Assembly (NCBI RefSeq): GCF_900188085.1
Contig: NZ_FZOU01000007.1
Location: forward strand, 1-64,000
Direction: 5' to 3'
Origin: Granulicella rosea
Lineage (GTDB): Bacteria; Acidobacteriota; Terriglobia; Terriglobales; Acidobacteriaceae
DNA: 64,000 bases
Positions 8,113 to 16,468 of the stretch are shown here, one piece after another (the first letter of the stretch is position 1; each line of letters opens with the position of its first letter). Position numbers and translations under genes: made by a program. Below the pieces are notes generated by a model that saw only the letters and a program-made list of their open reading frames with translations, did no database searches and was not told the DNA's origin.

Positions 8113-9231
8113 TCACTCTGCGATCATATCGCGCCAGTAGCTCTCCCGGGGCAGGGTTTTCGTCAAAAAGACTTGAACCTTGCAGCCGAAGTCGGCCGAC
8201 TGAACACGCTGTTGAGCGGCTTCCGCATCGGCCTCGGACCGGTAAAGTCCAAACAAGGCAGAGCCAGAACCTGAGAGCGCGGCATAAATCGCCTTCGACT
8301 CCACGTCCGAATCACTTCCCATCAATTGTCGCTTGATCGCATGCAGGGAGGGATACTGAAGAAACACGACCTGTTCAAAGTCGTTTTCGATCCCGGTGCG
8401 GACAAGCGCGAGAAGGGAGTTCTCGGCCAGATCGACGCTCGTTTCGCTCTTGCCCTGGAATTGCCCAAGACCCTGAGATTGTTCAGGAGAGACGTTCAGA
8501 CCATTGCCTGAACTCGAATCGGCGAAGATACCGGAGGCGCCGGACTCTACAATTTCCATTTCCGTACCACCGAAGATGGATGCAAAGACGCGGCTCAACT
8601 CACCTAGAGTATCGCGAACCGGAGAATTGTGCAAATCGGGGTCTGTATATCTCGCGTCCCAGTCGCGAAACGCCTGCGGAGTCGACACCCCCACCTTCGG
8701 AATCGCCATCACGCAGTGGATCGAATCTTCGCCCGCCAGCGTCAGCTCCGGAACAGCCCGCACCACCTCGCCGCGGTTCGAGCCCAGCACCGCGCCGCCG
8801 ATCAGAAACAGCGGCACGTCCGAACCTACCTCCGCAGCAATGCGTAGACGGACAGCCTCGTCCAGAGCCAGGCCAAGCTCCTTTTCAAGCCCGATCAGCG
8901 CCGCAGCCGCGTTGGCCGAACCGGCTCCCATGCCGCCCTGAATCGGCAGATTCTTCTGGATGTAGACCTCGACCTCGGCCATGACGCGAAGCTCGGCGAG
9001 CGCTCGCGTCAGCATCTTGCAGACGGTGTTGCGCCCGTCGGTCGGCACGCGGGAGTCGTTGGACTGGATGAGAATCCGCGTGGCGCCAGCGCGTCGCGCG
9101 GTGACGCTCACCTCGTCGTGTAGCGCGACGGTCTGGTAAAGCGTTGAAAGCCCGTGAAATCCATCCGGACGCGGCGCGCCGATGGCAAGGCCAAGGTTGA
9201 TCTTTGAATAGGAGCGTACGCGTGTAGCCAT
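8113..9231 (-). CDS. ispE: 4-diphosphocytidyl-2-C-methyl-D-erythritol kinase with internal insertion
   Basis: GHMP-fold kinase of the MEP isoprenoid pathway, phosphorylating CDP-ME. ATG 9231 gives the family start 'MATRVRSYSKINLGLAIGAPRPDGFH'. The ATP motif is 'IQGGMGAGSANAAAAL', and 'GSDVPLFLIGG' and 'LSGSGSALFG' complete the fold. The product has 372 residues against a usual 280-310. The excess lies at about residues 215-285, where a Ser/Gly/Gln-rich loop interrupts the C-terminal half. The DNA coding for that stretch (about 8430-8620) uses less GC-biased codons than the rest. Confidence 0.94.
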   Translation of the reverse strand: MATRVRSYSKINLGLAIGAPRPDGFHGLSTLYQTVALHDEVSVTARRAGATRILIQSNDSRVPTDGRNTVCKMLTRALAELRVMAEVEVYIQKNLPIQGGMGAGSANAAAALIGLEKELGLALDEAVRLRIAAEVGSDVPLFLIGGAVLGSNRGEVVRAVPELTLAGEDSIHCVMAIPKVGVSTPQAFRDWDARYTDPDLHNSPVRDTLGELSRVFASIFGGTEMEIVESGASGIFADSSSGNGLNVSPEQSQGLGQFQGKSETSVDLAENSLLALVRTGIENDFEQVVFLQYPSLHAIKRQLMGSDSDVESKAIYAALSGSGSALFGLYRSEADAEAAQQRVQSADFGCKVQVFLTKTLPRESYWRDMIAE

Positions 9232-9248
9232 CGCCCCTATTCTACCGG

Positions 9249-9401
9249 CTACTCCCTGGGCGCGGGCTGGCGGTAGACATCGGGTTTGCTGCCCGGAGGC
9301 GTCGCGATTGGGTCCGGCACCGGCGTGAGCGGCTGGTCGGGGGCGAATTCGTTGTCGCCCTCGGGTGTGGCGATGGTGGGCTTCTTCGGGGTCTCGGGCA
9401 T
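9249..9401 (-). CDS. Small proline-rich acidic protein (50 aa)
   Basis: A 50-codon frame starts at ATG 9401 with GAGG 9 bases upstream. It encodes MPETPKKPTIATPEGDNEFA and a Pro-rich tail ending 'VYRQPAPRE'. It lies in the scpB-ispE gap on the same strand, 63 bases after scpB and 17 before ispE, so it fits an operon. There is no domain, no membrane segment and no signal. The composition (12 Pro) suggests a disordered peptide. ATG 9410 is an alternative start but abuts the GAGG. The function is unknown. Confidence 0.6.
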   Translation of the reverse strand: MPETPKKPTIATPEGDNEFAPDQPLTPVPDPIATPPGSKPDVYRQPAPRE

Positions 9402-9464
9402 CGGCGGCATCCTCTGCCAACCTGAGATGCAAAAACAGAGACAGAAGCAGATTCCCCTCGGGGA

Positions 9465-10403
9465 TTACACCGGCTCGCTGTCGCCATCGGCCTGCGGAGC
9501 GGTTACGCCCTTCTCCAGCTCGACCAGTTCGGCCTCGCGCTTGACCGCCTCTACTTCTTCCGCGTTCGGTTTCGGCGCTTCCATCGGGATCTCCTCCTGC
9601 TCGGCCAGCTCGCCGGCCATCTTCTCGAACTCTTCGATGCTCGGAAGCTCGGAGAGGTCCTTCAGGCCGAAGCGCAGGAGGAAGTCCTTGGTCGTCTTGT
9701 AGAGAATCGGCCGGCCGATCACCTGCTTGCGCCCGGCGGTCGTGATCAGCTTGCGCGCCATCAGCGAGCCGAGCACCCCGCCCGAGTCGACGCCGCGAAT
9801 CTCCGTAATCTCGGGCGCGGTGACGGGCTGCTTGTACGCGACCACCGCAAGCGTCTCAAGCGCTTGTAAAGAAAGCTTCAACGGCGGCTTCAGACCGCGG
9901 ATGAAGCCGCGCACCGCGTCGTGATACTCCGGCTTGGTCGCCATGCGGAAGCCGCCCGCGACCTCGCGAATCTCAAGCCCGCGCTCGCTCGTCGCGTAGT
10001 CGGCGATCAAGCGGTCGAGAATCTCGCGGAAGTACTCGCGCAGCCGCCGCTCCTGATCGCGGATGCGGCGCTTCTCGGCGAGCGCGTCGCGGTTCTCGTC
10101 CTTGATCTGCTCCAGCTCCGAGCCAGACTCTTCCCCAGCGACCGGCTCGGGCGCCGGTTCGACCTCTGGAGCGGGGCCATCGCCCATGGCGGCCGACGTG
10201 TCGTAGATCGCGCCCTCGGGAAAGTCGCTGTCGGGCTGTTCGGACTCGCCCGACTCCGCCGCGAGCACGAGCGAGTGCTGGCGCGCGGCGATCTGGTCGA
10301 GCTCGTTCTGAGCCTCGTGGCCCAGCAGGCCCGCAAGCTGGGCCAGCGTTACCGGCTCTTCGGAGGCGTAAATGACGGCTTCAATCTTTGCTTTAAGGCT
10401 CAT
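9465..10403 (-). CDS. scpB: Segregation and condensation protein ScpB with acidic insert
   Basis: Winged-helix kleisin-associated subunit of the SMC-ScpAB complex that compacts and segregates chromosomes. ATG 10403 gives the family start 'MSLKAKIEAVIYASEEPVTLAQLAGLL'; the frame extends upstream only from a TTG. 'LSLQALETLAVVAYKQPVTAPEITEIRGVDSGGVL' is the ScpB core signature. The product has 312 residues against about 200. The excess is an acidic Glu/Pro/Ser-rich insert between residues about 45 and 105 plus a charged tail. scpA is not adjacent (16787-17707). Confidence 0.93.
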   Translation of the reverse strand: MSLKAKIEAVIYASEEPVTLAQLAGLLGHEAQNELDQIAARQHSLVLAAESGESEQPDSDFPEGAIYDTSAAMGDGPAPEVEPAPEPVAGEESGSELEQIKDENRDALAEKRRIRDQERRLREYFREILDRLIADYATSERGLEIREVAGGFRMATKPEYHDAVRGFIRGLKPPLKLSLQALETLAVVAYKQPVTAPEITEIRGVDSGGVLGSLMARKLITTAGRKQVIGRPILYKTTKDFLLRFGLKDLSELPSIEEFEKMAGELAEQEEIPMEAPKPNAEEVEAVKREAELVELEKGVTAPQADGDSEPV

Positions 10404-10746
10404 AGGGCGTTCGGACCGGACATTGACCTCTAAGTCTATCAACCGCCGCCGCTCAACCCACCGGCGGGATGGTGGATTGAGAGGAAAACCCGTCCCCGTG
10501 CAGATGACTCGGCTACCAACCGTTCGTCATCTCGACCGGAGGCGAAGCCGAAGCGGAGAGCCCCCCGCATTGGCCTTTGCGTTTGCTTGTTCGTGCCTTC
10601 CACGAACGCGAGGACAAAATCAACAACCAATACGGGGGCTCTCCACTCCGCTGCGCTCCGGTCGAGATGACGAAATATGAGACTGCTCATAATTCGGCGT
10701 CCCGGCGGAGCCGCCTTGGTTCCTCGTTTGCTACACTCGCCCCAAC
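10404..10746. other. Gene-free gap holding repeat family B copy
   Basis: This 343-base spacer separates divergent scpB and the M28 peptidase gene. Most of it is the palindromic repeat at 10526-10671. No supported small gene was seen. Promoters for both flanking genes must lie here but no clear consensus was found. Confidence 0.5.
10526..10671. repeat. Palindromic repeat family B, copy 1 (long hairpin)
   Basis: The left arm begins GTCATCTCGACCGGAG and the right arm ends CTCCGGTCGAGATGAC, a near-perfect inversion. Inner blocks also pair: GGAGAGCCCCC with GGGGGCTCTCC, and a central ATTGG/CCAAT. Related copies are at 24001, 34579 and 51572. Confidence 0.8.
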
Positions 10747-12354
10747 ATGCAAACACGCGCCCTCGCCCTCGTGCTCGCCGTTGCCTCCCTTTCGACCGCC
10801 AATGCCCAGAAGCACACGCGCGACGCGGAGATCCACGATCCCGACACGCTGGCCTGGTGGCACACCACCGAGGCGCTCTCGAACGACAAGATGGAAGGCC
10901 GCGACACCGGCTCCGCCGCCTACCTGCGCGCGGCGGACTACGTCGTCAAGCGCTTCAAAGCGGCTGGTCTGCAGCCCGCGGGCGAGGCCGGCACGTACCT
11001 GCAAACCGTTCCGATGCATGAGGTTGCGGTCGATCCCGCCATTGCCAGCTTCACCATCCTGCCCGGCCTGAAGGATGTGAAAGGCGCGCCGGCGACGCCG
11101 GAGAACAAGCCCGTCCCGCTCGCCTTCCTGCAGGAGATCACCGTCACCGCCACGCCCGATCTCTACCCCCTGACCATCGCGCCGATGACCTTTCGCGGCT
11201 ACTGCGGCAAGGACGCGATGAAGGAGATCGCCGGCAAGATCGTCGTCTGCTTCGGCACCCAGCGGACGGGGCTGCCCACCGCCGCCGAGCGCGCGGCCAA
11301 CGCACGGGCCGGCGGCGCGCAGGGCATCGTGAACGTCGACGACCCGTACTTCACCATCGAGCCACCGCGCTGGCCGGCGGCGTACGCCCGCTCGGTCGGC
11401 GTGGGTCCGGCGCCGGCGAAGGGCGCGCTGGGTTCGTCGATGCTGGTGATGAAGCTCAGCTCGACCTCCTTCGGCAAGCTGCTGGCCGGCACCGGCCACG
11501 ATCCCGAAGATCTGCTGGCCGAGGGCGGCGCCAAGCAGCCGCTCGCGTCGTTCGACATCCCCGCGCGGCTGCAGGTGCGCATGCGCGTCACGCAGCGGAC
11601 GTACAGCTCGCCGAACATTATCGCGGCGCTGCCCGGAAGCGACCCGGCGCTGAAAGATGAGTACGTCGTGATCGCCGCGCACCTGGACGGTTACGGCTAC
11701 GGCACGCCCGTGCTGGGCGACAAGCTCTACAACGGCGCGCTGGACGACGCGGCCTACGTCGCCTTCCTCATCCAGTTCGCCGACAACCTGAAAAAGGAAC
11801 AGCGCCCCCTGAAGCGGTCGATCCTCTTCTGCGTCTTCACCGGCGAGGAGAAAGGCCTGCTCGGTTCGAACTGGTTCGTCGACCACCCGACCGTGCCGAT
11901 CGCGAAGCTCGCCGCCGACATCAACCTCGACCAGCTGCGCCCGCTCTTTCCGCTGAAGCTCCTGACCGCCTCGGCCATCGACGACACCACGCTCGGCGTG
12001 ACGGCGCGCGCGGTCGGCGGCTCGATGGGCATCGCGTTGCAGCCGGACAAGGAGCCGGAACGCGGCCTGCTGCGCCGCGCGGACAACTACCCCTTCCTGC
12101 GCGTGGGCGTGCCAGCCATCAGCTTCATCTTCGGCTACGAGCCGGGCACGGAGGACGAAAAGCGCTACCGCGAGTGGTACCAGGTGCGCTACCACCGCCC
12201 ACAGGACGACCTGACCCAGCCCGTCGACTTCGAGGCCGCCGCGAAGCTGAACCAGTTCCTCTACACCCTGACCGAGGCCGTCGCGAACAAGGTCGAGCGG
12301 CCTGCGTTTGTGCCGGGGAGCAAGCTGGCGCCGAAAATCCAGCAAGAGCGGTAA
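10747..12354 (+). CDS. Exported M28-family metallopeptidase with PA domain
   Basis: Probable periplasmic or secreted zinc aminopeptidase. Signal peptide MQTRALALVLAVASLSTANA is followed by a helical cap. Residues about 130-240 look like a protease-associated insert. The M28 metal ligands are visible: H312 and D314 in 'AAHLDGYGYG', D333/D334 in 'NGALDDAAY', E367/E368 in 'FTGEEKGLLGS', a later Asp in 'DINLDQLRP', and H483 in 'RYHRPQDD'. The 535-residue length is typical for acidobacterial members. The bridging motif is LDDAA rather than the usual ADDNAS. It appears monocistronic. The substrate is unknown. Confidence 0.92.
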   Translation: MQTRALALVLAVASLSTANAQKHTRDAEIHDPDTLAWWHTTEALSNDKMEGRDTGSAAYLRAADYVVKRFKAAGLQPAGEAGTYLQTVPMHEVAVDPAIASFTILPGLKDVKGAPATPENKPVPLAFLQEITVTATPDLYPLTIAPMTFRGYCGKDAMKEIAGKIVVCFGTQRTGLPTAAERAANARAGGAQGIVNVDDPYFTIEPPRWPAAYARSVGVGPAPAKGALGSSMLVMKLSSTSFGKLLAGTGHDPEDLLAEGGAKQPLASFDIPARLQVRMRVTQRTYSSPNIIAALPGSDPALKDEYVVIAAHLDGYGYGTPVLGDKLYNGALDDAAYVAFLIQFADNLKKEQRPLKRSILFCVFTGEEKGLLGSNWFVDHPTVPIAKLAADINLDQLRPLFPLKLLTASAIDDTTLGVTARAVGGSMGIALQPDKEPERGLLRRADNYPFLRVGVPAISFIFGYEPGTEDEKRYREWYQVRYHRPQDDLTQPVDFEAAAKLNQFLYTLTEAVANKVERPAFVPGSKLAPKIQQER

Positions 12355-12417
12355 ACACCCAGAACGGCGTTTATCGGGAGTAATCTATAAACCTATCAAT
12401 GGCGCGGAGACGTGAGG

Positions 12418-12705
12418 ATGCTTGCAGCCCGAAGATCTTGGTGTACGCGGCTGGCTTTGGGTTTGATCTCGCTAGCATTGCTGGAGGCTTTGGTAGCTTT
12501 GGCACACCCTTTCCCGTTGATTGAAGACGGTAACGGTGGCTATTCCAATGCGCCGAACTTCTGGGCGACGGTAGCAGCTCTATCGACATCAAGCCTTGCG
12601 GGTCTATTCTCAATCTTCGCCGGAAAGTGGCGTGGCCGCTTGATCGCCGTCAGCGTCTCGATGGTCCTGCTTAGCTACTTGGCACTTTTTACGGACGGAC
12701 ACTGA
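12418..12705 (+). CDS. Small membrane protein, unknown
   Basis: A 95-residue product with a first membrane helix at about 10-32, a Gly/Asn-rich loop, and two further hydrophobic stretches at about 45-65 and 73-90. ATG 12418 is preferred over GTG 12412 because GGAG then has a usable spacing. The codons are markedly less GC-rich than those of the preceding peptidase. It is the first of three small membrane proteins in a row (to 13432). No family is recognised. Confidence 0.6.
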   Translation: MLAARRSWCTRLALGLISLALLEALVALAHPFPLIEDGNGGYSNAPNFWATVAALSTSSLAGLFSIFAGKWRGRLIAVSVSMVLLSYLALFTDGH

Positions 12706-12781
12706 CCAGCGATGAGTATCCGGTACCGATAGGAGAGGCTATGCAGACACTCGGCCTGACTGGTGCACAGCCATAAATGAC

Positions 12782-13201
12782 ATGGATACACGCATCATGA
12801 AGTTACGGCGATGGCGCCTAGTGACCCTGTTGGGAGCTATTCTCACCACCTTCGGGCTTGTGGCCTTCTACGTCGACGTTGCGGCTCATTTTAAGTTCGA
12901 CTTTATTGAGCAGCACTACACAGCCTTCGGCGTTTGCATCCTGCTTGGAACCGTTATTGTCTTCGTCGGGTGCATCGGTTGGGCAAAGCTTCGAAACTCG
13001 AAGGTTAGGGCAATCATGGCCGCCGGCATTTTCGCTGCGCCGTTCTTTGCGCTTCTCATTGGCTCTCCCGTTGATGGAATCAATATTCACGGACCATCAG
13101 CAATAACGATGATGCTTGTCCTTCCGTTCAGCGCCTTGGCATTGATTCTGCTCATCATGGCAGCTGCCGGAAAACGAAGGATTGATACGCTCGGGCAGTA
13201 A
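12782..13201 (+). CDS. Four-helix membrane protein, unknown
   Basis: A 139-residue protein with four hydrophobic segments (about 14-34, 46-66, 78-94, 106-128), short loops and a basic C-terminus (KRRIDTLGQ). The second ATG, six codons later, is also possible; neither start has a strong ribosome-binding site. Base composition is low in GC like its neighbours at 12418 and 13223. This suggests a shared, possibly transferred, cassette. The function is unknown. Confidence 0.6.
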   Translation: MDTRIMKLRRWRLVTLLGAILTTFGLVAFYVDVAAHFKFDFIEQHYTAFGVCILLGTVIVFVGCIGWAKLRNSKVRAIMAAGIFAAPFFALLIGSPVDGINIHGPSAITMMLVLPFSALALILLIMAAAGKRRIDTLGQ

Positions 13202-13222
13202 GCGATCTGAGAAGATTGCTAT

Positions 13223-13432
13223 GTGAGACTTCGTGATTACTTCCCCGACCGGTGGACTTGGCTGTTCGTCTTGGGAATTGCGTTCCTCTCTTATGGAACA
13301 GCAGCGATTATGTACAGCCGCTACAACCATGAGTACAACCGGCATGTGCACCCAGTTTTCCATCCTTGGGCGATACTCGTGGGATGCGGTCTAGTCTGGT
13401 ATTCCGTGCGGAAAAGTCGGAGAACGCGCTGA
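13223..13432 (+). CDS. Small two-helix membrane protein, unknown
   Basis: A 69-residue frame from a GTG start. It encodes a basic and aromatic head (MRLRDYFPDRWTW), a helix at about 13-30, a His/Asn/Tyr-rich loop (SRYNHEYNRHVHPVFHP) and a second helix before a basic tail. It lies 21 bases after the four-helix protein, so co-transcription is likely. The His-rich loop could face the periplasm and bind metal, but that is speculation. Confidence 0.45.
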   Translation: MRLRDYFPDRWTWLFVLGIAFLSYGTAAIMYSRYNHEYNRHVHPVFHPWAILVGCGLVWYSVRKSRRTR

Positions 13433-13492
13433 CTCGCGGATTAGTCCTCATAAGTCGGCTTCTCGTCAGTTGGTCGCCGAGAACTCTCCGCT

Positions 13493-13894
13493 CTAGCCGT
13501 TCTCAACCCGCGCCTTCATATCCGTATACGCCATCTGGATCAACCTGCCGAGCGCCTCTGCATCGATCGCGGTTGCCGGCCTCAGTTTCACATGCCGCAT
13601 AAACTTGCCCGCTCCCTGCAATAGCCCAGCCGGGTCTGGCAGCGACGCGCCCTGGAAGAATCCCACATTCACATGCGCGCTGAAGATGTTGACGTAAGCG
13701 AAAGGTACATCGCCGAAGCATGCGTTCGGGCAGCCGTCGTGGAAGACCTCGCGGACCTCGTCTCCGGCGTCGCGCATCGCCTGCCACCAGTGGCGGGCGG
13801 TGGAGCCCAGTTCGCCAGCGTGGCCTTCGAACCACGCATCGATGGCGGGGTCGTGCTCCACCGTGCCGTCGAACCGTAGCAGCTTCACGCTCAT
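13493..13894 (-). CDS. DUF1801 domain protein
   Basis: A 133-residue soluble protein of the DUF1801 (YdhG-like) type. 'WWQAMRDAGDEVREVFHDGCPNACFGDVPFAYVNIFSAHVNVGFF' holds the conserved core with paired aromatic strands, and 'KFMRHVKLRP' matches the family's 'RHVKL' motif. The biochemical role is not established. It is transcribed toward the small membrane genes and follows the DoxX gene by 52 bases, so the two may form a small operon. Confidence 0.75.
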   Translation of the reverse strand: MSVKLLRFDGTVEHDPAIDAWFEGHAGELGSTARHWWQAMRDAGDEVREVFHDGCPNACFGDVPFAYVNIFSAHVNVGFFQGASLPDPAGLLQGAGKFMRHVKLRPATAIDAEALGRLIQMAYTDMKARVENG

Positions 13895-13946
13895 CGTCGC
13901 CTCACCTCAACAGCGGTTGTCGAAACGTCCGGAGACGGCGAACAGG

Positions 13947-14318
13947 CTAAAGAATCGGCTTGAGGAATATCCGGCCATACACCAGGAACGCCATCGCCAG
14001 ACCGAGCACGGCGCTCATGCCGATGGACCCAGCCTCTCGGTATTTGACGTGTACCCAGATGAAGATCAGGCTCTCGATCGCCAGAACCGCGGCGGCCGCC
14101 ACCGTGAGCATTGGCCGCCAGTGCAGGGCGGCGGGGAGGATCAGCCCCACCGTGCAGACCAGCTCCAGCATACCGAGCAGGTTCCATGCCGTCCGGGGCA
14201 GGGCGCCGAACGACGGGACGCCCTGACTCACCTTGTCGAACAGGAATGCCTTCATGACGCCCGACGCACCATATAGAAGCGCGGCCAGAATCTGTAGAGT
14301 CCACAAGAGAACATTCAT
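13947..14318 (-). CDS. DoxX-like membrane protein
   Basis: A 123-residue four-helix membrane protein. The N-terminus 'LQILAALLYGASGVMKAF' and the later 'WNLLGMLELVCTVGLILP' match DoxX-like proteins, whose exact function varies and is often unknown. It lies 52 bases upstream of the DUF1801 gene on the same strand. The start at ATG 14318 has a purine-rich site (GGCGCC is weak), so the start is likely but not certain. Confidence 0.75.
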   Translation of the reverse strand: MNVLLWTLQILAALLYGASGVMKAFLFDKVSQGVPSFGALPRTAWNLLGMLELVCTVGLILPAALHWRPMLTVAAAAVLAIESLIFIWVHVKYREAGSIGMSAVLGLAMAFLVYGRIFLKPIL

Positions 14319-14431
14319 CGGCGCCTCCGCCTATCCCCGCACCGGCGCGGCTGTACGTGCGTACAGAATGACGGCATACGGTGGGATCAGGATGATTCAG
14401 CTTACAACATGGACAGCGTCAGCTCTGATCT

Positions 14432-14469
14432 ATGCAAAAGAACCCATCCCCGCGAAATGCGAGGATGGG
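14432..14469 (-). terminator. Terminator downstream of the phosphate transporter
   Basis: On the minus strand, CCCATCC-TCGC pairs with GCG-GGGATGGG around a short loop and is followed by TTCTTTT. It lies about 23 bases past the transporter stop. Confidence 0.7.
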
Positions 14470-14491
14470 CCTTTGGGCTTTGGGAGCGCAT

Positions 14492-16102
14492 TTACTTGGC
14501 GATGGCGTTGAAGAGGAAGAACAAGCCACCCGACAGCACCGCCGCAGCCGGCAGCGTGAACACCCAGGCCAGCGCGATGTCGCGCAGCGTGGACATCTGC
14601 AGGCCGCTCTTGTTCGCCGCCATCGTACCGGCGACGCCGGACGACAGCACATGCGTCGTACTGACCGGCAGGCCGTAGTTGTCCGCCGCGAGGATGGTGA
14701 ACATCGCCACCAGCTCGGCGCTCGCGCCCTGCGCGTAGGTGAGGTGCGTCTTGCCGATCTTCTCGCCGACCGTCACCACGATACGCTTCCAGCCGACCAT
14801 CGTGCCGAGGCCGAGCGCCAGCGCGACCGCGACCTTGACCCACGTCGGGATGAAGCGGGTCGCGTGGTCGAGGAAGCCCTTGTAGTTCTTGATCGCCGCG
14901 TTGTCCGCGTCGGTCAACTTCGGCGCGCCGGCGGCCTTGGGCAGGATGCGCAGGGTCTCGCTGGTGAGGTACATCTGGTTGCGGACGTTCGACTGCATAT
15001 CGGCCGGCACCTTGCCGAGCGAGCCGTAGCTGGTCGCCTCGTTGCGGATGTCGATGACCTCCTGCTGGAGGGCGACGATGACGGCGGGTTCGAACTTCTT
15101 CGTGCTGACAAACTTCTCCAGCGTTGGGCCAGCCTCCTGGATCGTCGCCGAAGAGTCCGCGTAGTTGCTGAGCGCGCCGGCCACCTGCGTGGAGACCGCA
15201 GCGAAGGTCTGCACATCCTTCACGCCGACGGTGTGGTTCAGCGCATAGGCCGTCGGAACCGTGCCGACCAGGATGAGCATGATGAGGCCCATGCCCTTCT
15301 GCCCGTCGTTCGAGCCGTGCGCATAGCTGACGCCGCCGCAGGTGAGAATCAGCAGCAGGCGGATGTAGAACGGTGGCGGAGCCGTGCCCTCGGGCGCCTT
15401 GTAAAGACGCGGATCCTTGGCGACCGCCTTGAACAGGAAGAAGACCAGCGCGGCGCAGACGAAGCCGACGACCGGCGAGATGAGCAGCGCCTTGAAGACC
15501 TTGGTGACCTGCTCCCAGTCCACGCCCGCCGTGCCGGAGTTGCCCTGCATGATCTGGTTGGCAATGCCGACGCCGAGGATCGAGCCGATCATGGTGTGCG
15601 AACTCGAAGCCGGCAGACCGCGCCACCAGGTCGCCAGATTCCACAGGATGGCCGCGACCAGCAGCGCGAAGACCATCGAGAAGCCCGAGCCCTTGCTCAC
15701 CTTCAGGATCAGCTCCACCGGGAGCAGTGTGATGATCGAGAAGGCAACCGCGCCGGAGCTCATGAGCACGCCGATGAAGTTCATGACGCCGGAGTAGACG
15801 ACGGCGACATGCGGCTCGAGCGAGTGCGTGTAGATGCAGGTGGCGACGGCGTTCGCGGTGTCGTGGAAGCCGTTGACGAACTCGAAGCCAAGCGCGATCA
15901 GCAGCGCGATCCCCAACAGGACATAGGGAAAGATGCTTGCCGAATGGACGATCGAAAGATCGATCGAAAGCTGGCGGCCGATGTAGATCATGCCGCCGAT
16001 CAACATCGCGATGAAGACGAGTCCGCCGATCTTGCCAGGGCTGGACTTTTTGAGCTTCTCGTCGAGAAGCGATTCGGTGGGCGCGATTGCGGGTGTAGCC
16101 AT
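14492..16102 (-). CDS. PiT-family inorganic phosphate transporter
   Basis: Low-affinity phosphate uptake, typically as a metal-phosphate or with a proton. The product has 536 residues with about ten membrane segments. The two inverted family signatures are visible: 'GFEFVNGFHDTANAVAT' near residue 75 and 'YAHGSNDGQKGMGLI' near residue 265. A hydrophilic loop of about 110 residues ('VKDVQTFAAVS...KAAGAPKLTDADN') splits the two halves. ATG 16102 is followed by a short cytoplasmic head. It has its own terminator and no obvious partner gene. Confidence 0.93.
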   Translation of the reverse strand: MATPAIAPTESLLDEKLKKSSPGKIGGLVFIAMLIGGMIYIGRQLSIDLSIVHSASIFPYVLLGIALLIALGFEFVNGFHDTANAVATCIYTHSLEPHVAVVYSGVMNFIGVLMSSGAVAFSIITLLPVELILKVSKGSGFSMVFALLVAAILWNLATWWRGLPASSSHTMIGSILGVGIANQIMQGNSGTAGVDWEQVTKVFKALLISPVVGFVCAALVFFLFKAVAKDPRLYKAPEGTAPPPFYIRLLLILTCGGVSYAHGSNDGQKGMGLIMLILVGTVPTAYALNHTVGVKDVQTFAAVSTQVAGALSNYADSSATIQEAGPTLEKFVSTKKFEPAVIVALQQEVIDIRNEATSYGSLGKVPADMQSNVRNQMYLTSETLRILPKAAGAPKLTDADNAAIKNYKGFLDHATRFIPTWVKVAVALALGLGTMVGWKRIVVTVGEKIGKTHLTYAQGASAELVAMFTILAADNYGLPVSTTHVLSSGVAGTMAANKSGLQMSTLRDIALAWVFTLPAAAVLSGGLFFLFNAIAK

Positions 16103-16210
16103 CAGAGTGTCACCTTGTCCGGTCGATTAGTGGATGCCACCACGTTAGTGAGGGTTTGCGACGGGAAGATGAAGGGATTGTTAATTGGCGTGGCTGGATA
16201 TATTGGAAAT

Positions 16211-16468
16211 GTGCCCGCCATCCTCCGATTTCGTAACTTTCGGATCGTCATCTTCCCGAACGACCACACGCCTGCGCATATTCACGCCATCGGTCCGGAT
16301 GTCGCGGCGATTTTTACATTGAATTGCTGGCGCGGACCTGTGGTTCGCCGCTCGTCGGACCAAACGAAGTTGGCGGACGAACGTGCATTGCTGCAATTCG
16401 TATCGGATAATTTAGAAGTGTTATGCAAGGCATGGGAGACGATACATGGTGACCCAACAAGAACATGA
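16211..16468 (+). CDS. DUF4160 domain protein
   Basis: A protein of about 85 residues. 'PAILRFRNFRIVIFPNDHTPAHIHA' matches the DUF4160 core, which carries a conserved HIH. GTG 16211 fits the usual family N-terminus ('MPTVLR'); ATG 16169 would add 14 residues. It overlaps the downstream DUF2442 gene by 23 bases. The pair is a recurrent two-gene module suspected of toxin-antitoxin behaviour, which is not proven here. Confidence 0.75.
   Translation: MPAILRFRNFRIVIFPNDHTPAHIHAIGPDVAAIFTLNCWRGPVVRRSSDQTKLADERALLQFVSDNLEVLCKAWETIHGDPTRT

Noticed and set aside
10687-12345. Minus-strand frame opposite the M28 peptidase
   Set aside because: High-GC antisense artefact; the plus strand has the signal peptide and all metal ligands.
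14432-16168. Long plus-strand open frame opposite the phosphate transporter
   Set aside because: It is the antisense of a well-supported PiT gene; its translation is Arg/Asp/Glu-rich with no domain, as expected for a GC-rich shadow. Only the part from about 16211 on is real (DUF4160).
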